Positions 48,235 to 60,060 of a stretch of 64,000 nt of DNA are shown here, piece by piece. The DNA comes from Cycas panzhihuaensis (Eukaryota > Cycadophyta): contig CM041465.1 in the NCBI GenBank assembly GCA_023213395.1, positions 211,365,741 to 211,429,740 on the forward strand. Direction: 5' to 3'. Each line of letters starts with the position of its first letter. Positions within the stretch are counted from its first letter, which is position 1. The translations under genes and the position numbers were made by a program. The notes beneath the pieces are model-generated. The model ran no database searches. It had not been told where the DNA came from and saw nothing but the letters and a program-made list of their open reading frames with translations.

Positions 48235-48639
48235 ATTAGCAATACCATCAAAACTACAAAAGAAAAAAAAAAGAAATTCATAGTCATTTGACAAATACCA
48301 ATCCTACAACTACTCATAATTATAATCTATCTATAATCAAGTAGTAAATCAATGTATCAATTACATAACGAAATAATGGACCCACTTGTATATGATTATA
48401 GAAAAAATGGATATAGAAAAATTACAAGAGGAAGTAGTGAAAACAAAAAGAAGATGTTAGGAATCAAATCCAGTTTGGAAGAAATGAGAATAATTATTAA
48501 AAATTAACTATGAAAAATAAAATTCATATAAATAATGAAAAGATAAAAGCTCATTCTTTTTTCAAGTACATATTTAACGATCCATGATAACAAAAAGGCA
48601 ATTATTAAATACATGGAGAAATGGAATCATTTATATGCA

Positions 48640-51600
48640 TCACTAAGAAAAATTTGGACAAAGGTTGACTATATCATTGCATGACTTCAAAATGCAATAA
48701 GCCTACAACTCAAAGCAGAAGGAAGAGAAATCAACATTCCATAGCTTGGTGGATTAAAGTATACTATTTATGAATTATTACAAAAGTTAGAGATATATTT
48801 TTATTATAATATATTAAGGATGACAAGGAAAGAATACTATATGTTGTCATATATGTATCTAGAAGAGCATATAATTGGTGGTTGATGTGGATACAATAGT
48901 AAGATGAAAGTGGACATGCGAGATCTTGGAAACAATTCTCCATAGAAATCAAATAATATTTTGAATATACATGGGATAATAATTATTTTTCTTAACTAAG
49001 TAAACTACAATAAAAAGGAATAGTAAAAGAATACTATTAAAAATTTACTAGGTTAGTTTACAAAGTGATTGACCTATCATTACCTCAAAAGTTGAATTAT
49101 TCATATCAAGCCTACAACATGATATTAAAATTGATGTGAAGGCATAAAAACCTTAAGAACTTAGCAAGGCAACTTGTTTAGCTAGCTTTTGAGTTAAAAT
49201 AAAAATCCCATTACATCCACCAATGTTAAGAAATAATAGATCTCTTTAACCCAACATGATAATAACCAAAGGAATAATCAATGAGAATAATTTATATCCT
49301 TAAAAAAGAAATAATCCACTAAACAACCCATGAAGATATCCCCAATTGATAGAAAAGAAATAGAAGAATACTAATGTAAAGGTACTTGTTATTAGTGTAA
49401 TGAAAAAAAGGTACAAAGGGCACAAATGTCAAGAATAGAGATTATACTCATTAGTTATTACTAATGAAGATTAAACATAGGAAATATCTAAAGTAGTAAA
49501 GGAAGAAGTTCATGTAGATAATGATCAATAATTTGAAGAAGAACCAATAATGTCTTTAGTAATAATGTTAGGAATAATAAGACCTAAAATTCTAAAAATA
49601 AAAGGATTAATATAAAAAAGGGATTTTTATTTATTCTAAATGATTAAGGAAGTGCCCATAATTTTATCAATTACCATATCACCCATAATTTAGAATTATA
49701 AATTATAAAAATACCTACCTTCCAAGTTCAAGTTAGTAATCATAAACAAATACAGGATGAAGATATCTTAAAAATCTTAAGATCTCTTTCAATGATTATA
49801 CCTTAGAGCTTATTTTCATATTATTAAAGTTAGAGGATTTGTTGTAGTATTAGAGTCAATGGTTAAAAACCTTAGGCACCTATGAAATAAATTTATGAAA
49901 AATATTTATCGATATAAAGAAGATGATAAAATCATCATATTATAGGAATGTTGACTCATGATCCTCAATAGGTAACTTTGTATTAGATGAATAAATTACT
50001 CTATAAGGAATATCTATGGTGTATGGTAAAGTTATTCTCAACTAAAATAGAAAATAATAAATAAGAACATATAGATAATCAAATGAAAAATTTGATCGAT
50101 TAACGAAACTATATTCCAAGAACTCTAGTCACCTCACCTCCGATTGTAGTATGGAACATATAATTGAATTAGAAAAATAATATAAGTCTTATCATAATTA
50201 AACCATGTTTACATTCTTATAACCATAAGAATGAAATTAAATCTAGAATTCATGAGCTATTGGAACTTGGAGTAATTACATTAATTAAAATCCCTTTTAT
50301 TGCTCTTGTATTATTGATAAGAAAAAGATGACTTTTCTAAATGTGCATTGATTATCATGGTCTCAATAAAATTACCATAAAATATAGATTTTCCATACCA
50401 TGAATTGATGAGTTCTCGATGAATTACATGGTGCTTAATACTTCATAAAACTAGATGTTACATCAAGTTATTATCAAATTAAGATAAGAGAAGAAGATAC
50501 ACACAAAACAACATTTTGTACACATGAAGGATATTATGAATTTAAAATAGTGACATTTGATTTATGTAATGCACTTGCTACCTTCCATGTAATGATATAA
50601 AGTTTTTCACTTTTTAAGAAAAATTATATTGGTGTTTTTATGATATACTTATTTACAGAAAGATTGGGAAGATCATCTCATCTATGTAGATAAAGCTCTT
50701 GACACATTACAAAAATAAAAATTTTGTAAAAAAACTTAAATGTAGCTTCAAGAAATAATAAATAGATTATTTAGGACATATTATCTCTAAAAATATAGTC
50801 GAGGTAATCTAGATAAAATCAAAGCTATAATAGAATGGCTTATTCCATATACCATTAAAATATTAAGAGGATTCATAGGACTTCTTGAATATTATCATCA
50901 ATTTATTAAAAATGCATGCATATTACTACTAACCTAACCAATCTTCTTAAAAGAAATCTTTTGTATAGAATGATGCAAAACAATTATATTTTAAAAATCT
51001 TAAACTAATTATGACAACCTCATCCTTACTAGTAATTATATATTTCGAAAAACCTTCACCATGCAATGGGATGCAATAAGAGTAGGTATTAGGTCTATCT
51101 TAATACAAGAAGGCTAACCTATTATCTATGAAAGTCGATGATTAAATGATCAAGAAAAATTTTAATCTACTTATGATAAGGAAATATTTATTATTATGCA
51201 TGCCTTATATAAATGGCAATAATATTTATTGGGTAGTAAATTCCTAGTAAAATAGACCATAATAACCTTTAATATTTTTGAAACAACAAGATTTATCAAC
51301 TAAACTATAGAAATGTGTCACTCAATTACAAATATATGATTTTAAAATTGTTATAAAAGGAAAGAACAAATGTGGTGGTTGATGTATTATCACATCGAGA
51401 TGAAGGAATCTAAGTTTAAGTTATTAATATGATCAATCTTGGGTGGTTAGATGATATAAGGGTTGGGTATGATAAGGATTTTAATATAAGACAATTAATT
51501 ATTAAAATCTAAAAAGAACATCAAGGGAAATATGAATGGAAAAATAATATTTGATAGTATAAGGGTTAAATTTATCTTAGAGAAAAATCAAAATTTAAAT

Positions 51601-51960
51601 AAAAGATTTTGAAAGGAGGATATATAGTACCTACAATAGTGCATACAAGATTTTATAAAACTTATCATTAAATATGACAATCATTTTTTGAAAAGGTATA
51701 AAAATAAAATACAAAAATTTATTAGCAAATTTAAAGTATATCAAACTTCCAAATATGAAAATATTCTTCAATTAGGATTGTTACAACCATTATCAATTCT
51801 ACATAGAAAATAGAAAAGTATAAGTATAGATCTTATTACAACATTACCAAGTTTAAATGATAAATATTGTATTTATGTAGTAGTATATTAGAATAATTCT
51901 CATATTATGAATCATATCTTCCTTAGAGAGATTACGCATTAAGTTGATAACCTAGATTGG
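48640..51960 (+). mobile_element. Ty3/gypsy gag-pol remnant truncated inside integrase
   Basis: Plus-strand order: gag (about 48780-49200: KVEIYFYYNI, DDKERILYVV, AYNWWLMWIQ, SWKQFSIEIKYYFEY); zinc knuckle at 49382-49432 (CY-stop-CNEKK... GHKCQE after a shift, the CNEKW-PGHKC type); protease near 49620-49690 (GSAHNFINYHITHNLEL). RT runs 50220-50860 (KLDVTSSYYQIKIREEDTHK, CTHEGYYEFKIVTFDLCNA, degraded FDDILIY, EDHLIYVDKALDTLQK). RNase H runs 51040-51420 (WDAIRVGIRSILIQEG, STYDKEIFIIMHALYKW, YLLGSKFLVK). Integrase runs 51620-51910 (FYKTYH, KFKVYQTSKYENILQLGLLQ, ISIDLITTLPSLNDKYCIYV), then stops abruptly. Nearly every domain has stops. No LTR was identified. Confidence 0.85.
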
Positions 51961-53640
51961 TGGAGATGTTGTGGTGGTAGCATGTAAGGTATTTGTTAAT
52001 GCCAATCAATGGTAGACTTTAAGAGGTGTGAAAATCCCTCTCAATACTACTTATTTATTCATGGGGTTTGATAGCCCTAGTGTTTATTAATGCCACCATT
52101 CTCATGGATTGGTGGTTCTTCCTTTCTTACATTGTCCTTATACTCGTTTGTTTCCTAATTCCATCTTTTGATATGAAAACCACCTTCCCCGGTTGTTGAG
52201 CTATCATTCATGCATCCAAGAGCCATAATGTAGGTGTTAAACTACAATGACTTTATGAGAGTCGGTTTCATTCATTCCTCTTGATCTAATATTTTAGTTT
52301 ATATATTCATCCTCATCATGTATTGGTTGATCATATTTATCTTTCATACTAATTATATGTGGGTTATCTATGAGGTTGTGTTTGATCTATCTCTACTTTA
52401 GAATAACTCATTAGAGCATTATGAAGTTCCATCAACTCTATTAAATTTAATTTGTAGAGTTAATTTCTATTTTGTTTGTGTCATTCACTCTCATTTAGAC
52501 TTGTTCATTTCTATTTAGTTTTGTTTAGTTAGTTTATTGTTGGAACCCGCCTATAAAAAATAATTTCATCTATGTAACTTTATCATTATGATCAAGCATA
52601 GTCTATATTTTGAAGAAGCCATTCTCTTATACCTATAACTATAATCATATTTGTTGTCATATCAAGACTTTATCTACTATAGAGTTACTCGCTATTGAGA
52701 TTGTCAACGCCTTCCATTATCAAGCTCTAAAGTCTCTTTGCCCTTATCATGGTTCACAAGATTTTTCCACTTGCATTTGCATTGTTTTACGCCTCTTCTA
52801 AACCCCTTCTCCTTCATCATTCTAACAATGATCTCTTAAAGGGTCTTGTTCCTTTTGGTTGAGTAAAATCTTTTCCAACCCCACGATCACTACCCTCCTT
52901 TTGTGGCTAATTTGGTATCATTTGCAACTCTTTCTCCCATCGAATGAAGCATGTAAAATGATATCAATAGTTGCTAGAGTTTGTGCATAAAAAAAATTCA
53001 CTTTTGGAGTGTGTCCTCTACTACATTAGTGTATTAATCGCCGCCTTTTCCAAAGACATTATATAGAGTATAGAGAAATGCAAACATTTATGCCTTGTTT
53101 AATGTAATCTAAGCATAATTACAAATATTTGTAAACTTTATAAAAATATAAGTATTTATGTCTCTCTTCGCAAACATATGTAAATATTCATCATTATTGA
53201 TCAATATCACCATTACCCCATTGTTGTTTGCTTTGTCATCTATTCCAAAGAAAAGTTTGGATGTAAATATATTGCATAGACTTTATAATTTTTTTGCTCG
53301 CATTATGCCCTTGTCTTTATTCGCCACTACTCCCGCTCATATTTGAATGCTTAAATATTTGATTCATAAGAAATATTTTTTACTCAATCTTTATCATGTT
53401 ATTTTTTCTAACTACATCTTTATATAACACTTGATTCTACAATTTTCACATTACTTTTGATGGCTACATTTTACATCCTATACATTTACATCTTTTGTGA
53501 TATCTTTTAATTTTTGATATTGGCATCAACATTTACATTAAGTTTGCCTATTTTTAGTGAAGGTATTCACATATTTGCTTGTATTGCTAAGTTAGATGTA
53601 GATATAAACCCAATTTAATTAAATATATTCTCTTCTCGTA
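51961..53640. other. Stretch without recognised genes
   Basis: Starts where the gypsy integrase is cut off. Small open frames (52610-52801, 53158-53346) have no recognisable domain. Confidence 0.5.
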
Positions 53641-53649
53641 ATAAGAGCC

Positions 53650-54160
53650 CTTCAAAGGCTATGAAGTCTATTTTTGAATAATTGTCATGTAGTTTAGAGA
53701 TAAAGAGTTATATTCTATAGGTAAGATGTTTATGATGCTAGAGATTAAATCATGATCCGAAAGTGACTCTAAGGATTATCAATTGGTTCTTAATGGTTTT
53801 AACTTCATCAAGTAGTTTATAACATTGCCAATAAAATGCATTGTAAATAGGTGTGCTTTAAGTGTTAGGGATCTAAATCCATCCTTTCTCTCATAGAGGA
53901 CACACAATATGGTCCATGCCTAATGAGATATTTGGGTTGTTTCAATATTTTGGTCCATTTGATTTTCAACATCTAAGTGGAGGAAGGGTAGGACAACATT
54001 ATCCTTAACTTTGAAGTTAGCTATGACTATAGGATCTAGAGAAATTATGATGGTAGGATCATTGGGATCTTTTATTGGTATAAGTAGGGGTATATCTCTA
54101 TTTACATATACCCAAAAGCCATTCATTATAAGTAAGTTTTTAACTTATTTTTTCCATGGT
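53650..54160 (-). pseudogene. Copia-type gag fragment
   Basis: The minus strand has an open part (53920-54126) reading MNGFWVYVNRDIPLLIPIKD, then DPNDPTIIISLDPI. After a stop it continues AWTILCVLYERKDG, SLTLKAHLFTMHFIGNVINY, LMKLKPLRTN, SLESLSDHDLISSIINILPI and EYNSLSLNYMTI. The last blocks match UBN2-class gag (YLMKLK-LRTNLE...SDH-LIS-I-NSLP-EYNSL). The first part fits the gag N-terminal region only loosely. No pol follows on this strand. Confidence 0.65.
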
Positions 54161-57045
54161 ATAAAGTTGTTAATATCATTTAGTTTAATTATGTTAGAGA
54201 GTAGCATTTGTGATGTTATTTTTATTTTTGAGTTTTATTTTGTTTTGTGTCTTTAAGGTTTTGTATTTATGAACTAATCTACCTAAGGGGATACTAATAT
54301 AGAATTCTAAGTTTTAGGGGTCTCTAAGAAAGTTCTCAATTACCATCTTGTTTAGTGGTGCTTACTTATAAGTGGCAAATTAGGGACCTAATATATTGGT
54401 GTAAGCTCAAAGGATAAATACATAGACTACAAAGAAGGTCTAAGATCCCTCTAATTTATTTACCCACTTATGCTAGACTTATGCCTAACAATAGATCTAA
54501 TAGTGAGAACTTATCTAATCGAGGCACTCACCCCTTTGGGTCTAGCCTAGTCCATAAACTCTAACAAAAAGGTATACACCTCAACTTTCCACCTATTACA
54601 CCTTATAACCAATGGTTTCCTTAGTAAATTAAAGTGCACCAATTGCGTGTACATGATGGTAACTTTAGGGTCCTAACCATTCCCTTGCAAGGCTAGAAAC
54701 AAGAGATTAATTAGGAAATTACTTTTTAATATGAGAAGATTGATTTTATGGTGAGTTGTTACAAGTAAAAGTTTCTTTTTAAATAAAAATAACTAAAATA
54801 AAGATGAAAATAAAAGAAATAACTAAAATAAAGATAAATATGGGTTTATAGTTCTCTTTAATGGGTCATGTACAAAAGAGAATCATATCAACCTTCCAAG
54901 AGAAACACCTATAAAAACCAACACCATGCACTTACTAGCATTAAACATGGAGTTAGGTAGTTAAATAAAGATTACTAATAGCATAAAGTAGTACAAGAAC
55001 TTCTTAAAAACTAAAATAAGCCTTTAAAAATGAGAAAAATGTGAAATATGCTCAAATACCAAGGTCTATTTTGATAGCTTATAACTTTAGAAAAATGGCT
55101 TCAAATCAAGATTAGTCTAATCCTAGTCTATAGAGCTCGAATCCCCTTTTGGCGGTCTAAACAATTTGTAAAACATACTTAAATTCTTGAGATATAGCCA
55201 AAATAGTGCTAGTACCTTTTATAAAAATATGCAAAGGAGAATGGGCTTAAGCCCTTTAAAACTAGCCCCTAGTCACCAGAAACTAAATGTGACCATGTAT
55301 TGATGAAGTTAAGGGGCTTATGGATCTAAAATTATATTGAATATAATCTAATCTCTTTTAATATGTAAAAAGAATAAAAGTAACTAAATTTCTTTTGGAG
55401 TCTACCCTTTTATGTGAAAAGATGGTTATATGATTGATGAACATGACTAGAATTTGGGGATAAAGGCCAAATCTTAAGTAAAAATTAAAATCAATTTAAT
55501 TTAATGAGATAAAGTTAAAAACTTAATGAAAAATATAAAATTTTTATGGAATATGAGTCATTGAGGCTCACATGGGCTACACATGATGTTGGGTGGCCCG
55601 CATAGGGTTGCAAGAGCAAAAACACACCAAGATCAATATAAAGAATACAAAATCATGGGGAGGGGGGGGCGTAGGGCCTAACGAGACCGATGGACTTAGG
55701 TTTTTACAAAATAAGCTTAGAATGAGTAAAACAAAGCTACAAAGAGTAAAAGGGCTATACAAATAAAATTGGCCAAAAGAGACCTTTACACAACAAATAA
55801 CTAGTCCGAATATATTTCAATAGGCTAGGAATAAGGTTAGAAACCACTAAGGAGGTAGATCTATCCCTAATAAGTAAATACATCTAATTCTAGGGTTGGA
55901 GAGGCTTGAAATAATCTTTTTTCACCATTTTTCTAAAAAGCTATAACGACCATATACAACTATAAACGAGCTTGATATCAAATATATGGAGCTAATATAC
56001 ACTAGAGAATGCCTACACTTAATGTAAACATTGTAGTATACACCGATATTTAAGAATAATTGAAGAACTAAGAGCAAACATGGTGTCATTATAAAGGAAC
56101 AAGCCTTCATTTGTTAATTCTAAATCAAAGCATAAATAAGCTTTGATACCATTCTAAAAACTTCATGATCTAAAAATCATGTGCTAGTAATCGAAAATAA
56201 GCTATACTACTTGAATAATGTAGGAAATAAGCAAAACATCACTATATTAAAGAGCACGGTGAATTTGTCATCACGTGAGGCTTAATATGGGTAGGGCTTC
56301 CATATAACATTCAATATCATGTACAAATGAATGATATAAGGCTCAATTTATAAGTAACCCATCAATATTTTGAGTGATATAATTGGTCGACTAAGTAGCA
56401 TATACGATGAACCCAACCATATTATACAACGTGATTAGATTTATATTAGAGTCACCTTAGGATTATAATATGCACATAAAGAACATAAAATACGGTGAAA
56501 TAAAGATGCTATTACATAGTTTTAATAGATATAAGCCAATATAATATCGTATATTCCTATCTTAGGTTCAAAATATCAAAAGTTTTGAAAGTTTATTTGA
56601 GGATTGGTTCCCCATGCCACTAAAAATGAGAGAAAATTTATGTGTTTATCCTACTAGAACCTACTCTAGAATGGTATGAAGAGAAGATGTGGCTAGAATA
56701 TAATACTAATCTAGTGGACCTATACCACCCAAAGTTTATATATCAATTGATCAACTCTAAAGGCTACCAACTTATACTCATAATTACAATAAGGCTCTAA
56801 TTATTTGAAGGCATCACATAAATTATGTACCCTCATCGTCCTTTTCTTTTAAACATCCTAATGAGATATCACTTGTTGCTAGCTTGAAGTATATGTTTAA
56901 TGAATGTGCTAATTTATTATAAGTTTATGATGAAGGATAGTTGATTTAACTAGACTATAGTCATTTTCCTCATAGATTGAGTAACATTCTCTTTTTCATA
57001 TATGCCTCCTTTGTTGTAGCTCTCTTCATCTTGTTCTTACAAGAT
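54161..57045. other. AT-rich region with scattered element traces
   Basis: No gene was recognised. About 55245-55310 carries the AGCCCC...AGTCAC motif string seen at 7340, 41330 and 60140. At 56140-56152 the complement reads ATGGTATCAAAGC, a possible primer-binding site of a minus-strand element. A G-run at 55660-55672 lies in a frame (55577-55762) without domains. Confidence 0.4.
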
Positions 57046-57282
57046 TGTTGGAATATTGATAAAGCACATTTATTTTGTCCAACATACAAGTGGGTCCCAC
57101 TCTCCCCATCATGACATGTATTATAAATGCACAACATAGTGTATCACATTGTATGATATTGTAATTATATTTTATTAATACAATGGAGGTACCTTAAGGG
57201 TACCATTCGACCTTAGAGGTATGTTTGTTCTATTTGCCAATATTATATTACAGGTTCTATTTTCCAACATGGTATCGTGAGC
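57046..57282 (+). repeat. 224-bp LTR with primer-binding site
   Basis: TGTTGGAATATTG...TATTTTCCAACA (57046-57269) has perfect TGTTGG/CCAACA inverted termini. It is followed at once by TGGTATCGTGAGC (57270-57282), a clear initiator-Met-type primer-binding site. About 130 bp of leader follows, up to an ATGGCAAAATTG at 57390, and then the sequence switches to composite element Y at 57416. No second copy was seen. Confidence 0.75.
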
Positions 57283-58629
57283 AACTAGGTTGAGAGAGGT
57301 GTTTTCATTATCTGAGCGATGATTTGAGAGGTACCATCAAGGGTTGAAAGCATATTCGAGAGAATAAATATTGAAATTTCGAAAAGTAATGGCAAAATTG
57401 AGACGAAATAGCTTGTTGGTATTAGAGCATAGATTGTTGAATTTTTTTTAAGAGCAATAAGATCCATTAGTATTTGAAGTAGATCTACTCATAGAAGAAA
57501 ATATTGGTTATATTTATCTTCTACAAAGTTTTCTAGCGTTTCTTGTATTATTTTTATCGTAGATATGATTATTCTTGATTTATACATGTGAAATAATAAT
57601 ATTTTTCTAGATCTATGTACATAAATTGTAATTAGTAAGTATCCAAGATTTTATCACTCTATGAAGTTTTATCAACAAGTTTTACATATTTTTGTCAAAT
57701 AGTTGGCCATTTCTAGCATATTTTATTTATTTATTCAAGACTTTTTTCAGATCTATGCAAGAGCACAACCGCAATCAATAAATATTTAAGTTTTTATCAC
57801 TCTACAAAGTTTTATTAACAAGTTTTACATATTTTTGTCAAATACTTGGCTATTTTTATTGTATTTTATCTATTTATTCAATATTTTTTCATATCTCGCA
57901 TAGAGCACAAATGCAATCAATAAATATTCAAAAGTTTCATCAATTTATGAAGTTTTATCAATAAGATCTACATATTTTGTCAAATACTGGCTATTTCTAG
58001 TTTATTTTATCTATTTTTTAATATTTTCTAGATCTATGCAATATTTTCTTGAGATCCGATATTTTATTAAATATTTGACCATTTTAGTATATTTGATCTA
58101 TTTATTTAAGTTTTACTCCAAATCTATGTAATATTTTCTCTAGATCAGTATATTTTGTTAAATATTTGACAATTTTTAATATATTTGATCTATTTATTCA
58201 AGTTTTTCTCGGATCTATGTAATATTTTCTTTAGATTTGCATATTTTATTAAATATCTAATCATTTTGGTATATTTGGTATATTTATTCAATATTTTCTT
58301 GACATCTATATATTTTGTTAAATATTTGACTCTTTTTGTACATTTGGTCCATTTATTCAATATTTTCTTTCAGGTCTGTGCAAGATTTGGTGCATATTTA
58401 GCCTAATAAGTCTCTTGGAGAAGTTATACTACAGTAGATCTGTCTACTAGAAGAATCTATTCGAAGTTTCGACCATTGTGAAAGAAGTTCTTACGCTTTT
58501 AAGTCCATCTTCCTCAGAATCTACCACAATTGCATTACTAGGTTCTTCCTATTTTTTCGATTTAAACATATATATATCTTAGTTCTTTGATATATCTACC
58601 CCAAAGATATTTGAAATATTTTAGATACA

Positions 58630-58651
58630 ATATATATATATATATATATAA
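58630..58651. repeat. AT microsatellite in Y
   Basis: About 22 bp, much shorter than the orthologous run in X. Confidence 0.9.
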
Positions 58652-58729
58652 TTTATTTAATATACTTTCTTCAATATATTTAATTTTTTTTTTGTTTCAT
58701 TTGTGGCTTCTCTTTTTGCTCTTCCCTTT

Positions 58730-59062
58730 CATTTATAACAAGAAGAGCAACTACACCGATTGCTTGTGCAAATTTGGCCTTTGTAATAAAAGTATAGTTA
58801 CCTTGTTTCACCAACACAACATCTTTAGTGAGCTTTTTAGTTTGATTAGTGCAGTTATCACAAGGATTGGCTAAGGCAAGATGAGATATGTTGGCAACTT
58901 TCTCCTTTGATTCCATGGTCATACCAAATCTGGTCCAAAATACTTTATCGTGTAGGCAGTGGTATGGTAATAGCTTTGTCCACATCTACCATATTTACAA
59001 TATTATTCTTGATACCATTACCACACCCCTTAATTTTTGTGATCATACTGGGCATCTTATAC
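58730..59062 (-). pseudogene. Captured SPPL-like protease-associated (PA) domain exon, Y copy
   Basis: The minus strand is open over 58680-58985 and reads TRFGMTMESKEKVANISHLA, LANPCDNCTNQTKKLTKD, VVLVKQGNYTFITKAKFAQA, IGVVALLVINEREE. This is the pattern of the lumenal PA domain of plant signal-peptide-peptidase-like proteases (RG-C-FT-KA--A--AGA-ALLVIN). The second cysteine expected after G-N is Tyr here. Upstream is a TTTCTACAG acceptor (complement of 59063-59071), then about 80 bp before the open part, with GCGNGIKNN and NMVDVDKA. SPPLs are multi-pass intramembrane aspartyl proteases, but no membrane helix or catalytic YD/GxGD is present, so only one exon was taken. A PA domain from another protein class is less likely. 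Confidence 0.65.
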
Positions 59063-59241
59063 CTGTAGAAAGCATCATTATCATTTATATTCCTTCATTT
59101 TAAGTGAAGTTGAAGTGCCGAGAAACTCTTTCCATTGAATATTTTGGAACCCTGGGTTTATAGACCAAGTAAGGAACACCTACGGCAATAATCACCGCCC
59201 CCCTCAAGCTGTTTCATGCATAATTGAGCCAGAGGACTTAC

Positions 59242-59586
59242 GGAAAAAGGTCTCTCCACCTCACGTAAAATAAAAATATGCCTATTAATGTAAACCACTG
59301 GTTCCTCTCAAAGGCTATGCCACAATACAGATTTCTGCTGTGCATTCTTGGTGGCTCTAATAAGGTCGAGCACATTCCGAATCCTATCAATAGTAGGAAT
59401 GGCAACTCCATAAACAGGGAATGAATCAACCTTTCTATAGTTTGGAGCACCTGCAACTTGAGTCTGTAGGTGCTTATTTTGGTATCCTGGGAAGTGATCA
59501 CTCTTCAATGTTATTTTCTTGTCGAGAACAGAGCCTCCCCTGTGAGTGATGACGTGCTCTAGTTCTACGCCTTCTATTGGCTGCAT
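59242..59586 (-). pseudogene. Captured PALADIN-like phosphatase first exon, Y copy
   Basis: On the minus strand, from Met (codon at 59584-59586), one frame of 115 codons runs to a GTAAGT donor (complement of 59236-59241), phase 0. It reads MQPIEGVELEHVITHRGGSV, LDKKITLKSDHFPGYQNKHL, GAPNYRKVDSFPVYGVAIPT, IDRIRNVLDLI, VLWHSL, stop, EEPVVYINRHIFILREVERP, FS. Plant PALADIN-like proteins (paladin/inositol-phosphatase-like) start with the same RGGSVLGKK-ILKSDHFPGCQNKR...APNYR...GVAIPTI-GIRNVL...REEPVVYING-PFVLR-VERPFS pattern. The only break is TGA at 59308-59310 where Arg is expected, consistent with CGA to TGA decay of a methylated CpG. The rest of the gene, including the CX5R catalytic regions, is absent. 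Confidence 0.8.
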
Positions 59587-60060
59587 CTGTAATCTCTTAA
59601 TTTCAGTAGCTGATCACAAGCGTAGGCAAGATTGAAGAGAAGCTTATCCTTACCGTTGAGGCTTCAATGATATTAGAAAACTAATAATTCCTAAGCTTTG
59701 GCATCTCGCCGCCCAACCACGTAAGCAAGCCATCCGACGCTCGAGAAAATCCACCTCTATTAACTCAGATTCCCATATCAGCTCCTTCTGAAGTCGTCTA
59801 TTTTGCCCAATCTATTCACGGCGGCCACCTTCTCCTCAACCTCTCTACATTATCTATTGCATCCAAATGTTGGCCCCTCTCCTTAGTGTTTCACCCTTGG
59901 TCATTTCTCCATCGATCGCTCAACTACTATTACTTGTGTCTGCCATTTGCATATTCACGGTGGCATTTTTTAAATCTCTCAATCCTATTTTTATTGTACA
60001 TTTGATCCTATTTTTCCGTGGTGTCATCTCGCTTATTCTGTAGCAACGCCATAACTATTT
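59587..60060 (-). other. Captured GC-richer leader upstream of the PALADIN-like exon, Y copy
   Basis: The sequence upstream of the Met codon keeps more CpG and GC than the surrounding element and is shared with X. It is probably the donor gene's 5' UTR and perhaps promoter. No TATA box was convincingly placed. Confidence 0.4.

Noticed and set aside
52910-52930. AATTTGGTATCATTTGC as a primer-binding site
   Set aside because: The match to the tRNA complement ends after GGTATCA, no LTR end precedes it and no element follows.
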